Source: Jutongia huaianensis (GTDB taxonomy: Bacteria; Bacillota; Clostridia; Lachnospirales; Lachnospiraceae). Taken from it: DNA of 64,000 nucleotides. Every line of letters begins with the position of its first letter. Within the stretch, counting starts at the first letter, position 1. The notes beneath the pieces are model-generated. The model worked only from the letters and a program-made list of their open reading frames with translations, ran no database searches and was not told the origin of the DNA. Shown here in pieces: positions 7,448 through 15,544 of this stretch. Both the position numbers and the translations under genes were made by a program. The stretch covers positions 248,001 through 312,000 of the forward strand of contig NZ_JACRSX010000002.1 in the NCBI RefSeq assembly GCF_014384985.1, in the 5' to 3' direction.

Positions 7448-8935
7448 ATGGAACCAATGTATAGAAGTACCAGAAGCGAAGGAAAGACAGTTACAGCATC
7501 TCAGGCTATTTTAAAGGGACTGGCAGAGGATGGAGGACTTTTTGTGCCAACAAGCATTCCGTCACTGGATAAGTCCTTTGCAGATATTGCAAAGCTGAAT
7601 TATCAGGAGACTGCTTATGAGGTGATGAAAAAGTTCTTTACCGATTTTACAGAGGAGGAGCTGAAAAACTGTATTACAAAAGCTTACGATGACAAGTTTG
7701 ATACAAAGGAGATCGCCCCTTTAGTAGAGAAGGATGGTACATATTATCTGGAGCTGTTCCATGGTGCAACCATCGCATTTAAGGACATGGCATTATCCAT
7801 CCTGCCGCATCTTTTAACTACATCTGCCAAAAAGAATCACATCACCAATGAGATCGTGATCCTTACAGCAACATCCGGAGATACCGGAAAGGCAGCTTTG
7901 GCAGGTTTTGCGGATGTAGAGGGTACAAGCATTATTGTATTTTATCCAAAGAACGGTGTCAGCCGGATCCAGGAGCGTCAGATGGTAACACAGAAAGGGA
8001 AAAATACAAAGGTTGTTGGTATTACCGGTAACTTTGATGATGCCCAGAGCGGCGTAAAGGCTATGTTCAATAACAAGGAGCTTGCAAAGACCATGGCAGA
8101 GAAGGGATACCAGTTCTCTTCTGCCAATTCCATCAACATTGGACGTCTTGTGCCACAGGTTGTTTATTATGTATATTCTTATACACGTCTTTTGGGACAG
8201 GGTGTGGTTAAGGAAGGCGAGCCGGTGAACTTTGTAGTGCCTACCGGTAACTTCGGAAATATCCTTGCTGCATATTATGCCAAAAATATGGGAGTGCCGG
8301 TTGGGAAGCTGATCTGTGCTTCCAATGAAAATAAAGTCCTGTTTGATTTCTTTGAGACAGGTGTTTACGACAAGAACCGTGACTTTATCCTCACGACATC
8401 CCCATCTATGGATATTCTGATCTCCAGCAATCTGGAGAGACTGATCTTTAAGATCGCCGGAGAAAATGCAAAGGCAACGGCTGATATGATGAACTCTCTT
8501 GCTACCGATGGTAAATATGAGGTGACAGATGAGATGAAGGCACAGCTGAAGGACTTTGTCGGCGGCTGGGCAAGCGAAGAGGAATGTGCCGCAGAGATCA
8601 AGCGTGTTTATGACAAGACAGGTTATGTTATGGATACACATACTGCCGTTGCATCTGCTGTATATCATGCATATAAGGAAAAGACAGGTGATACGGCCAA
8701 AACAATTATTGCATCGACGGCAAGTCCTTATAAATTTGGAACAAGCGTTATGAGTGCCATTGATGAGAAGTACAAAGGAATGGATGATTTTGCGCTGATC
8801 GATGAGCTGGAAAAGGTATCCGGTACCAAGGTTCCAAAGGCAGTTGAGGAGATCAGGAGTGCACCGGTTCTTCACGATACTGTCTGTGAGACAGAAGATA
8901 TGCAGAAGACCGTAGAGGGAATTCTCGGTCTGTAA
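7448..8935 (+). CDS. thrC: Threonine synthase
   Basis: ThrC converts O-phosphohomoserine to threonine using pyridoxal phosphate. The N-terminal YRSTRSEGKTVTASQAIL and GLAEDGGLFVP motifs, the PLP lysine in FHGATIAFKDMALS (Lys112) and the TATSGDTGKAAL phosphate-binding loop identify it. The 495-residue length is that of the longer, fungal/E. coli-like threonine synthase class. The ATG follows GGAGG with 6-base spacing. It is monocistronic, with its own promoter at 7311 and terminator at 9001. Confidence 0.96.
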   Translation: MEPMYRSTRSEGKTVTASQAILKGLAEDGGLFVPTSIPSLDKSFADIAKLNYQETAYEVMKKFFTDFTEEELKNCITKAYDDKFDTKEIAPLVEKDGTYYLELFHGATIAFKDMALSILPHLLTTSAKKNHITNEIVILTATSGDTGKAALAGFADVEGTSIIVFYPKNGVSRIQERQMVTQKGKNTKVVGITGNFDDAQSGVKAMFNNKELAKTMAEKGYQFSSANSINIGRLVPQVVYYVYSYTRLLGQGVVKEGEPVNFVVPTGNFGNILAAYYAKNMGVPVGKLICASNENKVLFDFFETGVYDKNRDFILTTSPSMDILISSNLERLIFKIAGENAKATADMMNSLATDGKYEVTDEMKAQLKDFVGGWASEEECAAEIKRVYDKTGYVMDTHTAVASAVYHAYKEKTGDTAKTIIASTASPYKFGTSVMSAIDEKYKGMDDFALIDELEKVSGTKVPKAVEEIRSAPVLHDTVCETEDMQKTVEGILGL

Positions 8936-9000
8936 AAGGGATAAAACCGGATCAGAGTATATAATTTATCTGTAATTTCCGGAAAAATGAGATAAAATCA

Positions 9001-9039
9001 AAAAAATGCCCGTTGACCCCTTGTCAACGGGCATTTTTT
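9001..9039 (+). terminator. Intrinsic terminator after thrC
   Basis: AAAAAATGCCCGTTGAC (9001-9017) pairs perfectly with GTCAACGGGCATTTTTT (9023-9039). The A-run and T-run make it likely to work in both directions. It separates thrC from the rpsB-tsf operon. Confidence 0.92.
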
Positions 9040-9199
9040 ATGATAATCTACTCTAGTGTGTTTGCGGCTGGTTTGTCCGTAACGCATAAAAACAAGTAAA
9101 CACATATGCGGATCACGCATTGGTGCCGTGCTCGCGGTCATGTGCCGGAATGGTTCCGGGAAGCATATGGAAGACATTAACCAATTGGAGGTAAACAAA
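9040..9199 (+). other. 5' leader of rpsB
   Basis: This 160-base non-coding stretch lies between the thrC terminator and rpsB. It is less AT-rich than other spacers here and contains short self-complementary parts such as CCGGAATGGTTCCGG near 9142-9156. Ribosomal protein operons often carry autoregulatory leaders, and the region is long enough for one. I could not match it to a named leader family and see no unambiguous promoter. Confidence 0.35.
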
Positions 9200-9922
9200 A
9201 TGAGCGTAATTTCAATGAAACAGTTACTGGAAGCAGGTGTACACTTCGGACATCAGACAAGAAGATGGAACCCGAAAATGGCTGAGTACATTTACACAGA
9301 GCGTAATGGTATCTACATTATCGATCTGCAGAAGTCTGTAGGAATGGTTGACACAGCTTACAATGCAGTAAAGGATATCGTTGCAAACGGTGGTGACATT
9401 CTTTTTGTAGGTACAAAGAAGCAGGCTCAGGATTCTATTAAGACTGAGGCAGAGCGTTGCGGTATGTACTATGTAAACGAGAGATGGCTCGGTGGTATGC
9501 TGACAAACTTCAAGACAATCCAGACTCGTATTAAGAGACTCAAAGAGATCGAGGCTATGTCTGAGGATGGTACATTTGATGTACTTCCTAAGAAGGAAGT
9601 AATCGGTCTGAAGAAAGAGTGGGAGAAGCTTGAGAAGAACCTTGGCGGTATCAAGGAGATGAAGAAGATCCCTGACGCTATCTTCGTTGTAGATCCTAAG
9701 AAGGAGAGAATCTGTATCCAGGAAGCACATACATTAGGTATTCCACTTATCGGTATCGCTGATACAAACTGTGATCCGGAAGAGTTAGATTATGTAATCC
9801 CAGGTAATGATGATGCGATCAGAGCCGTTAAGCTTATCGTTTCTACAATGGCTGACGCCGTTATCGAGGCAAATCAGGGTGAGTCAATGAGCGAGGATGT
9901 TCCGGCAGAGGATGCAGAATAA
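9200..9922 (+). CDS. rpsB: 30S ribosomal protein S2
   Basis: S2 is identified by [24 protein letters not shown] at the N-terminus, [29 protein letters not shown] and the C-terminal [25 protein letters not shown] region. It binds the 30S head near S1 and S8 and is needed for initiation. The start is ATG 9200, seven bases after GGAGGT; an upstream in-frame ATG would add non-homologous residues. The protein has 240 residues with an acidic tail. Codon use is strongly biased, as expected for a highly expressed gene. tsf follows after 28 bases. Confidence 0.97.
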   Translation: MSVISMKQLLEAGVHFGHQTRRWNPKMAEYIYTERNGIYIIDLQKSVGMVDTAYNAVKDIVANGGDILFVGTKKQAQDSIKTEAERCGMYYVNERWLGGMLTNFKTIQTRIKRLKEIEAMSEDGTFDVLPKKEVIGLKKEWEKLEKNLGGIKEMKKIPDAIFVVDPKKERICIQEAHTLGIPLIGIADTNCDPEELDYVIPGNDDAIRAVKLIVSTMADAVIEANQGESMSEDVPAEDAE

Positions 9923-9950
9923 TCAAAAATCATAAATGGAGGAAATCACA

Positions 9951-10880
9951 ATGGCAATTACAGCTTCACAGGTAAAAGAGCTTAGAGAGATGACTGGTGC
10001 AGGTATGATGGACTGTAAAAAGGCATTAACTGCAACAGAGGGAGATATGGATCAGGCAGTAGAGTGGTTGAGAGAGAATGGTCTTGCAAAGGCTGCTAAG
10101 AAGTCCGGACGTATTGCAGCAGAAGGTATTGTTGCTGTTGACGTTGCTGAGGATGGCAAGGTTGCTTCTATCGTAGAGGTAAACAGTGAGACTGATTTCG
10201 TTGCAAAGAACGAGAAGTTCCAGGCATATGTTGCCGAGGTAGCTGCTCAGGCAAAGAATTCCAGCGCTGCAAGTCTGGAAGATTTTATGGCTGAGAAGTG
10301 GGCAGCAGAGGATGCTGGCACAGTTGAGGAGAAACTCAAGGCTATGATCGCCGTAATCGGTGAGAACATGAATATCCGTCGTTTCGAGAAGGTGACAACA
10401 GATGGTCTTGTTGTTCCTTATATCCATGGTGGCGGAAAGATCGGCGTACTTGTTGTTGCTGATACTGATTCTGACAGCGATGCAGTTAAGGAGTGCCTGA
10501 AGAACGTAGCAATGCAGGTTGCAGCTCTTCGTCCGCAGTATGTATCTACGGATGATGTAGATTCTGACTACAAGGAGCATGAGAAGTCAATCCTTCTTGC
10601 TCAGGCAAAGAACGATCCTAAGAATGCAAATAAGCCGGATGAGATCATTGAGAAGATGATCACAGGCCGTCTGAATAAAGAGCTCAAGGAAGTTTGTCTT
10701 CTGGAGCAGGAGTACTTCAAGGGCGAGAACAAAGAGTCTGTTGGCAAGTATGTAGAGTCTGTTGCTAAGGCAGAGGGATGCAAGCTTGTTGTAACGAAGT
10801 TCATCCGTTTTGAGACCGGTGAGGGAATCGAGAAGAAGGAAGAGGATTTCGCAGCAGAGGTTGCTGCTCAGATGCGGTAA
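9951..10880 (+). CDS. tsf: Translation elongation factor Ts
   Basis: EF-Ts recharges EF-Tu by nucleotide exchange. The N-terminal UBA-like module has VKELREMTGAGMMDCKKAL, then AVEWLRENGLAKAAKK. The core contains the family motif VEVNSETDFVAKNE and YIHGGGKIGVLV. The 309-residue length is usual. The start is ATG 9951 after GGAGG; an earlier in-frame ATG at 9936 sits inside the ribosome binding region. rpsB-tsf is the conserved bacterial pair, closed by the terminator at 10909. Confidence 0.97.
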   Translation: MAITASQVKELREMTGAGMMDCKKALTATEGDMDQAVEWLRENGLAKAAKKSGRIAAEGIVAVDVAEDGKVASIVEVNSETDFVAKNEKFQAYVAEVAAQAKNSSAASLEDFMAEKWAAEDAGTVEEKLKAMIAVIGENMNIRRFEKVTTDGLVVPYIHGGGKIGVLVVADTDSDSDAVKECLKNVAMQVAALRPQYVSTDDVDSDYKEHEKSILLAQAKNDPKNANKPDEIIEKMITGRLNKELKEVCLLEQEYFKGENKESVGKYVESVAKAEGCKLVVTKFIRFETGEGIEKKEEDFAAEVAAQMR

Positions 10881-10908
10881 TCAGTATTACAATATTATAG
10901 AAATTATA

Positions 10909-10953
10909 AAGTTCCATAGGCACTTATGGTTATAGTGCTTATGGAACTTTTTT
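10909..10953 (+). terminator. Intrinsic terminator after tsf
   Basis: AAAGTTCCATAGGCAC (10909-10924) pairs with GTGCTTATGGAACTTT (10935-10950) and runs into seven T. One mismatch or wobble lies in the stem. It directly abuts copy 1 of the dispersed terminator repeat, so tsf is followed by two terminators in tandem. Confidence 0.88.
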
Positions 10954-11047
10954 AGTGTATAGGAAAATGCTCGTAGCGTAGAGGGGAGCCAACGAGCATT
11001 GCGAAGCAATTCTTGGAGGGCAAAACGCTGGTTTTGCCCTTTTTTAT
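10951..11047 (+). repeat. Dispersed terminator-bearing repeat, copy 1
   Basis: This element recurs nearly unchanged, inverted, at 62423-62516 and as a shortened inverted copy at 26494-26548. It runs AGTGTATAGGAAAATGC, a variable middle, CGAGCATTGCGAAGCAATTC, TTGGA, then the hairpin GGGCAAAAC-GCT-GGTTTTGCCC with a run of T. The last hairpin is a standard intrinsic terminator acting on plus-strand transcripts in this copy. An inner small hairpin (ATTGC-GAA-GCAAT) precedes it. The junction is convergent: tsf on the plus strand and the DegV gene on the minus strand. Confidence 0.88.
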
Positions 11048-11069
11048 AATTCTCTATTTCAGCCATCTA

Positions 11070-11957
11070 TCATTCGGTACGTTCCTTGCCCCAGAAGAAC
11101 AGTGCCACGGTTCCCGGACCGGTATGGCTTCCAATCGTAGTACCGATATAGTTGATCACTACATGACCCTTTAAGTGAGGAAATGCGGCTTCGATCTTAT
11201 CGGCAACTGCCTTTGCGTCATCATAGCATTCAGACTGGGAAATAAAACATTTATCAGCGTAATCCAGACCATTCTCTGCATTTTCTTTCATACAATCGAC
11301 AATGGCATTGATCACCTTTTTTTTCGTGCGGATCTTGTAGCGGGGAATCAGATGACCGGTATTATTTACGTTTAACAATGGGCAGATACCAAGAACAGTA
11401 CCTATGGCACCGGATGTCTTAGAAATCCGGCCTCCCTTTACATAGAAGGAAAGATCCGTGGAAAAGAACCAGTGCTGGGCATTTAACCGGTGATCCAGAG
11501 CATATTGGCGAACCTCTTCGATATCCTTTCCTTCGTCCCGCAGATCTGCAAGCTTATCCATCAGCAGACCATAACCGGAGGAAGCGGCCAGAGAATCTAC
11601 AATATAGATCCTGCGGTCCGGAAATTCTTCCCGGAGAGTATCTGCCGCAATATTAGCGGAGTTGATCGTCCCGGAAATGCCGGAGGACAATGTCAGATGA
11701 AGAATATCAAGTCCCTGTTCCAAAAATTTACGAAAATAGGCTTCGTATTCCTCAGCATTTACCTGGGATGTCTTTGTGCTGGAACCGGTTGCCATACGGT
11801 GATAAAAATCCTTGAAATCCATAGACTGTCCCAGATCGTCAGAATAACTCACACCGTCCAGCTCGTAATGGAAACAGATGTAAGAAATCCCGCGTGATTC
11901 AAATTGCTCCTTTGACAGATCGGCCGTGGAGCAACAGCTCAAAATATATTTGTTCAT
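11070..11957 (-). CDS. DegV family protein (fatty-acid-binding, FakB-like)
   Basis: DegV/FakB proteins bind a fatty acid and present it to the FakA kinase for phosphorylation. The 295-residue protein shows the family features: the N-terminal ILSCCSTADL strand and loop, the conserved TSQVNAEEYEAYF stretch (residues near 60), LSSGISGTINSA for lipid carboxylate binding, YIVDSLAASSGYGLL, and KGGRISK. The C-terminal part has NYIGTTIGSHTGPGTVALFF, with the conserved GxxxGxHxGPG motif. No fakA gene is in the window. It is monocistronic on the minus strand, with a promoter at 12005-12033 and an AAGGAGGA ribosome binding site. Confidence 0.9.
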   Translation of the reverse strand: MNKYILSCCSTADLSKEQFESRGISYICFHYELDGVSYSDDLGQSMDFKDFYHRMATGSSTKTSQVNAEEYEAYFRKFLEQGLDILHLTLSSGISGTINSANIAADTLREEFPDRRIYIVDSLAASSGYGLLMDKLADLRDEGKDIEEVRQYALDHRLNAQHWFFSTDLSFYVKGGRISKTSGAIGTVLGICPLLNVNNTGHLIPRYKIRTKKKVINAIVDCMKENAENGLDYADKCFISQSECYDDAKAVADKIEAAFPHLKGHVVINYIGTTIGSHTGPGTVALFFWGKERTE

Positions 11958-12004
11958 AAATATCCTCCTTATATAATAAGAACATTATCTGCATAATTAT
12001 ATAA

Positions 12005-12033
12005 ATTGTACCATATAATCTGGCGAGATACAA
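12005..12033 (-). promoter_or_regulatory. Promoter of the DegV gene
   Basis: On the minus strand, TTGTAT (12028-12033) and TACAAT (12005-12010) are 17 bases apart with an upstream TGG extended -10. It lies about 50 bases ahead of the DegV start. Confidence 0.55.
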
Positions 12034-12080
12034 ATAACTTCTATGTATTCTTTGATAGGGGAATCTTATAAAGGAAGGCA

Positions 12081-12108
12081 TTGACAGAAACCTTGTGCGT
12101 GATATACT
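12081..12108 (+). promoter_or_regulatory. Promoter of the YoaK-family gene
   Basis: A perfect TTGACA (12081-12086) is followed after 16 bases by TATACT (12103-12108), with TGA just upstream of the -10. The promoter is divergent from that of the DegV gene; the two -35 boxes lie about 50 bases apart. Confidence 0.7.
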
Positions 12109-12165
12109 TCAAAGGGCTTAAAAACGCTATGCAATATGCAATAGGAAGAAAAGAGGTTGTTATCA

Positions 12166-12858
12166 TTGAAACAAAAGAAGTCACGGCTTGCAGAGGTCTT
12201 GCCGGAGCGTCAGATGTCGGAGGCGTTTATCAATTCATTTTTTCTGGCATTATCCGGAGGTTTTCAGGATGCGTATACTTATAACTGCAGAGATGAAGTG
12301 TTTTCCAATGCACAGACAGGAAATGTGGTACTGATGAGCCAGCATTTTATGGAAGGAAGGTGGCAGGAGGGGCTTCGCTATCTGTTGCCGCTTTTATCCT
12401 TTGCTATGGGAGTTTTTCTGGCGGAAAATGTACAGTATCGTTTCCGTAATGCAAAAAAGATTCACTGGCGTCAGGGAATTCTTCTGGCTGAGATTGTTAT
12501 TTTGGCATTGGTGGGATTTATTCCCCGGACATACAATATGACAGCAACGATTCTTGTATCCTTTGCATGTGCAATGCAGGTACAGTCGTTCCGCAAGGTG
12601 GGAGGTTATTCTTATGCCAGTACTATGTGTATCGGTAATCTCCGCAGCGGTATGGCGGCATTGTCTTTCTATGTAAGAGAACACCGCCGGGAACAGCTTC
12701 GCCAGATGGGGTATTATTTCGGAGTGATCGGTACATTTGCTGTAGGAGCAGGCATTGGAGGTATCTGTTCTCATTTATATGGGATTCACGTTATCTGGAT
12801 ATCCTGTCTGCTTTTATTGGTAAGTTTTATAGTAATGTCTTTGGAAAAACTCAAATGA
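12166..12858 (+). CDS. YoaK family (DUF1275) membrane protein
   Basis: The protein of about 230 residues has five to six hydrophobic segments and the family motifs FFLALSGGFQDAYTY and SNAQTGNVVLMSQHF near the N-terminus. The later motif is FRKVGGYSYASTMCIGNLRSG. DUF1275 proteins are polytopic membrane proteins, mostly of unknown function; some relatives have been linked to transport. The start is a TTG: TTG 12166 is 9 bases from AAGAGG, while TTG 12157 pairs with the weaker AGGAAG. The gene stands alone, with its own TTGACA promoter. Nothing nearby points to a substrate. Confidence 0.82.
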   Translation: MKQKKSRLAEVLPERQMSEAFINSFFLALSGGFQDAYTYNCRDEVFSNAQTGNVVLMSQHFMEGRWQEGLRYLLPLLSFAMGVFLAENVQYRFRNAKKIHWRQGILLAEIVILALVGFIPRTYNMTATILVSFACAMQVQSFRKVGGYSYASTMCIGNLRSGMAALSFYVREHRREQLRQMGYYFGVIGTFAVGAGIGGICSHLYGIHVIWISCLLLLVSFIVMSLEKLK

Positions 12859-13015
12859 TTGTGCAGACTTATCGTAATAAATGGGAAATCCTGTAAATTG
12901 TGTCATGTAAATGTCATATGTCACGATAACGCATGTGCAGTTTGTCTATTTTTGAGATAATTTAGGAATATTTATAGATGAATTTCACAAAAGTAATGAA
13001 ATCTATTGAGCGACC
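12859..13015. other. Intergenic region between the YoaK-family gene and the surface-protein region
   Basis: With the promoter and leader to 13181 this is a gene-free stretch of about 320 bases. It includes an imperfect repeat around GTCATGTAAATGTCATATGTCAC (12903-12923), which could be a regulator-binding site. I see no coding sequence, and no clear terminator for the YoaK-family gene. Confidence 0.35.
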
Positions 13016-13044
13016 TTGACATTTAAATTTTTATCTACTAAAAT
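13016..13044 (+). promoter_or_regulatory. Strong promoter of the first Big_2 surface protein
   Basis: TTGACA (13016-13021) and TAAAAT (13039-13044) are separated by exactly 17 AT-rich bases, close to the housekeeping sigma consensus. The leader to the ATG at 13182 is about 130 bases. Together with the biased codons of the gene, this points to high expression. Confidence 0.78.
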
Positions 13045-13181
13045 AAACTTCGAAAATTGTTATTACAAACAACGAAATGCCTATCATTTAAAATACCGTA
13101 TGGAGAAGAGATATGATATGTATCCGGTCTCAGACTGGTATACTGAGGGTGAGGGGCATCAAAATGTTAGGAGGAAAAAAG

Positions 13182-14546
13182 ATGAGAAGTAAGACAATCA
13201 AAAAAATCATTGCAGCAGCAGTAGTTGCAGCAATGGGAATCACATCAATCGTTCCTGCAGCACCAGCTCAGGCAGCTGCTAAGACAAAGAAGCTCACAGT
13301 AAAGACAAAGAAAATCACTCTTTACAAGGGCGCAGCAGCAGGATATGGCTCAATGAAGCTGAAGGTAACTGTAAAGCCTAAGAAAGCTAAGGTTACATAC
13401 AAGATCAACAAGAAGAAGATCGCTTCTGTTTCTAAGAAGGGCGTTGTAAAGGCTAAGAAGCCAGGTAAGGCTAAGATTACAGTTAAGTCCGGCAGCAAGA
13501 AAGTTGTTGTTAAGGTAGTAGTTAAGAAGATCAAGAAGAAAGTAACAAAGGTTACTGCACCAAAGAACGTAACAGTTAAGGTTGGTGCTAAGCAGAAGAT
13601 TAAGACATCTGTAAAGCCTAAGAAGGCAACTCTTAAGAAGCTTACATTTAAGTCAAGCGCTAAGAAGATCGCAAAGGTAAACGCTAAGGGTGTTATCACA
13701 GGCGTTAAGGCTGGTAAGGCTAAGATCACAGTTAAGGCTGTTGATGGAAGCAAGAAGAAAGCTACAGTATCTGTAGTTGTTACAGCCGGAGCTGTTGCAA
13801 CATCTCCAGCAATTACAACTGGTCCTGCTGTTACAGCAAAGGTAGCTCCAAGTGCAACAGTAGCACCTACAACAAATGTACCTGCAACAAATGCACCTGC
13901 AACAACAGCACCAGCAGAGACAAAAGCTCCTACAACAACAGCACCAGCAGAGACAACAGCTCCTGCTCTGAAACCTGTTGAGGTACCGGAACTTGCTGAT
14001 GGTGAGTCTTACAAGGTTACATTTGGTAAGGATACACTGAATGTTTCTAAGGATGATATTGAGGCAGTAGCTTCTGCTTTCAATCAGAAGGCTGACAAGA
14101 TCAAGGCTAACCTTGCAAAGGATCTTGCAGAGAAAGCTAACAATTTTATTGCTAAGGCATATGATTCTAAGACTGCTTCTGTAGCAGTTAAGGGTCTGAC
14201 ATACAGCAAAGAGGCTGGTTCTGACACAGTATATGTTGAGAAGAACGGTAAGAAGGTAGCGGTTAAGACAACTGTTAAAGATGACGTTGTTTCCGTAGCT
14301 GCAACTGGTGACAAGAACTTCTCACTGGATGTTAAGGGATCTGCTAAGGAATGCACAGTAAGCAATGTTGTAATCGGTGGTGAGAAATTCGAGGGAACAT
14401 TCGCTGTAGCAACTGAGATTTCTGATGACAACACTGTAACAATTACAGTAGCTGATACCGCTAAGCTTGTTGTTGATAAGAACGGTAACATTAAGGAACT
14501 GAGTGTTGCTGAGAAATATGCTAAGGATTTGAAGATTAGTAAATAA
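13182..14546 (+). CDS. Secreted lysine-rich protein with two Big_2 domains
   Basis: The 454-residue protein starts with a classical signal peptide (MRSKTIKKIIAAAVVAAMG..., cleavage likely after AQA near 31). Two bacterial Ig-like (Big_2) domains follow, at about 36-113 and 124-200. Each has the KKIASVSKKGVVKAKKPGKAKIT-type signature and is extremely rich in lysine. A Thr/Pro/Ala linker (about 205-265) leads to a C-terminal domain of about 185 residues that I do not recognise. There is no LPXTG motif or membrane anchor. Lysine is encoded almost only by AAG, as in rpsB and tsf, whereas the Big_2 gene downstream uses mostly AAA. The start follows AGGAGG by 7 bases; an upstream in-frame ATG at 13113 has no good site. 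It has its own promoter and terminator and precedes the polysaccharide genes. Confidence 0.85.
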   Translation: MRSKTIKKIIAAAVVAAMGITSIVPAAPAQAAAKTKKLTVKTKKITLYKGAAAGYGSMKLKVTVKPKKAKVTYKINKKKIASVSKKGVVKAKKPGKAKITVKSGSKKVVVKVVVKKIKKKVTKVTAPKNVTVKVGAKQKIKTSVKPKKATLKKLTFKSSAKKIAKVNAKGVITGVKAGKAKITVKAVDGSKKKATVSVVVTAGAVATSPAITTGPAVTAKVAPSATVAPTTNVPATNAPATTAPAETKAPTTTAPAETTAPALKPVEVPELADGESYKVTFGKDTLNVSKDDIEAVASAFNQKADKIKANLAKDLAEKANNFIAKAYDSKTASVAVKGLTYSKEAGSDTVYVEKNGKKVAVKTTVKDDVVSVAATGDKNFSLDVKGSAKECTVSNVVIGGEKFEGTFAVATEISDDNTVTITVADTAKLVVDKNGNIKELSVAEKYAKDLKISK

Positions 14547-14577
14547 TTCCCAAGCGTAATAAGAAAGAAAACACAGA

Positions 14578-14612
14578 CAGGATCGTTGCGTTTGTAACGA
14601 TCCTGTTTTCTT
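14578..14612 (+). terminator. Intrinsic terminator after the first Big_2 gene
   Basis: CAGGATCGTTGC (14578-14589) pairs with GTAACGATCCTG (14594-14605), followed by TTTTCTT. The first Big_2 gene is therefore probably monocistronic. Confidence 0.85.
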
Positions 14613-14653
14613 GAAAAAATGATTGTAAATACTTCGAAATGGAGATATAATTG

Positions 14654-15532
14654 ATGAATGTAGGGAAAAAGATATTGTGTGGTATGATAACCCTGTGTTT
14701 GATCGGTCAGAGCTTGGGTGGAATTAATGTTGCAGCTGCAAAGTCAAATGCGGTAAAGTTGAATATAACGAAAAAAAAGATTTCTGTCGGAAGCAGTTTT
14801 CAGCTTAAGGTAAAGGGAAAGGTTTCGCGAAAGACAGTTGTGACATGGAAGAGCAGCAATAAAAAGATTGCAGTCGTTTCCCAAAAAGGAAAAGTGACGG
14901 GAAAAAAGGCCGGAAAAACTCAAATTACCGTTACGGTTGGTGGAAACAATAAAAAAGCGGTTTGTAAGGTGACCGTTCAAAAGAAAAAAAATTCTTCCTC
15001 AAAACCGGTAACTACATTGACACCTGATTCGAATGTTGTTCCATCGTCACCTGTACCGGGAGTGGCAGATAATCCAACAGTGTCACAGGCACCCGCATCT
15101 ACAGCATCACCGGAAGCAAGTGCGAAGACAGCGGATTCTTCGGTACTGGTAGTATCGGAAAGTCTTGTGGAGCTTGATGGCGAAATCATGACAGCATATC
15201 TTGTCAATAAAAATTACAGCGGGAATATTTCAGTGAGTCTGAATGGAAAAAATTATACACACAGTGATAAGATAAGTGGTAAGGATCTTTTGGTAATGCT
15301 GGCATTAACATACACTCCAAATGAGCCTAAGGTGAATCATGAGGGGACAATCAGTTTGTACCGTGGTGAAGAGGATGAGTACTGGACTGTGGAGGATATG
15401 GAATTAAATAAGAAATATTATTTAAAAGCAATCCGGACAAACACGCTGGATCCATCCTGGGCAGATTGCGGTGTGATCTATGTCAAAGGTGATGTACGCA
15501 CAGAAGTGGGATTTCAGACAAATACACAATAG
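14654..15532 (+). CDS. Secreted protein with one Big_2 domain
   Basis: This 292-residue protein has a signal peptide (about 1-29, MNVGKKILCGMITLCLIG...NVAAA) and one lysine-rich Big_2 domain (about 33-112, with WKSSNKKIAVVSQKGKVTGKKAG). A Ser/Pro/Thr-rich linker (about 115-165) follows. The C-terminal domain (about 170-292) is unrecognised and contains aromatic-rich stretches such as YRGEEDEYWTVED. ATG 14654 or the TTG three bases upstream may be the start; both follow GGAG. Its stop is 12 bases before the next gene, which suggests co-transcription with the membrane protein and the CpsB/Wzz/CpsD genes. A role in binding surface polysaccharide is an inference from position only. Confidence 0.78.
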   Translation: MNVGKKILCGMITLCLIGQSLGGINVAAAKSNAVKLNITKKKISVGSSFQLKVKGKVSRKTVVTWKSSNKKIAVVSQKGKVTGKKAGKTQITVTVGGNNKKAVCKVTVQKKKNSSSKPVTTLTPDSNVVPSSPVPGVADNPTVSQAPASTASPEASAKTADSSVLVVSESLVELDGEIMTAYLVNKNYSGNISVSLNGKNYTHSDKISGKDLLVMLALTYTPNEPKVNHEGTISLYRGEEDEYWTVEDMELNKKYYLKAIRTNTLDPSWADCGVIYVKGDVRTEVGFQTNTQ

Positions 15533-15544
15533 GAAAGGGAAGTT

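Noticed and set aside
7814..8875. Long open frame (353 codons) on the minus strand opposite thrC
   Set aside because: It lies wholly inside the well-identified thrC gene, has no ribosome binding site or recognisable domain, and its open state follows from the codon bias of thrC.
13322..13753. Minus-strand open frame opposite the lysine-rich Big_2 gene
   Set aside because: The protein would be a low-complexity Leu/Phe/Thr string that mirrors AAG and ACA codons on the real strand.
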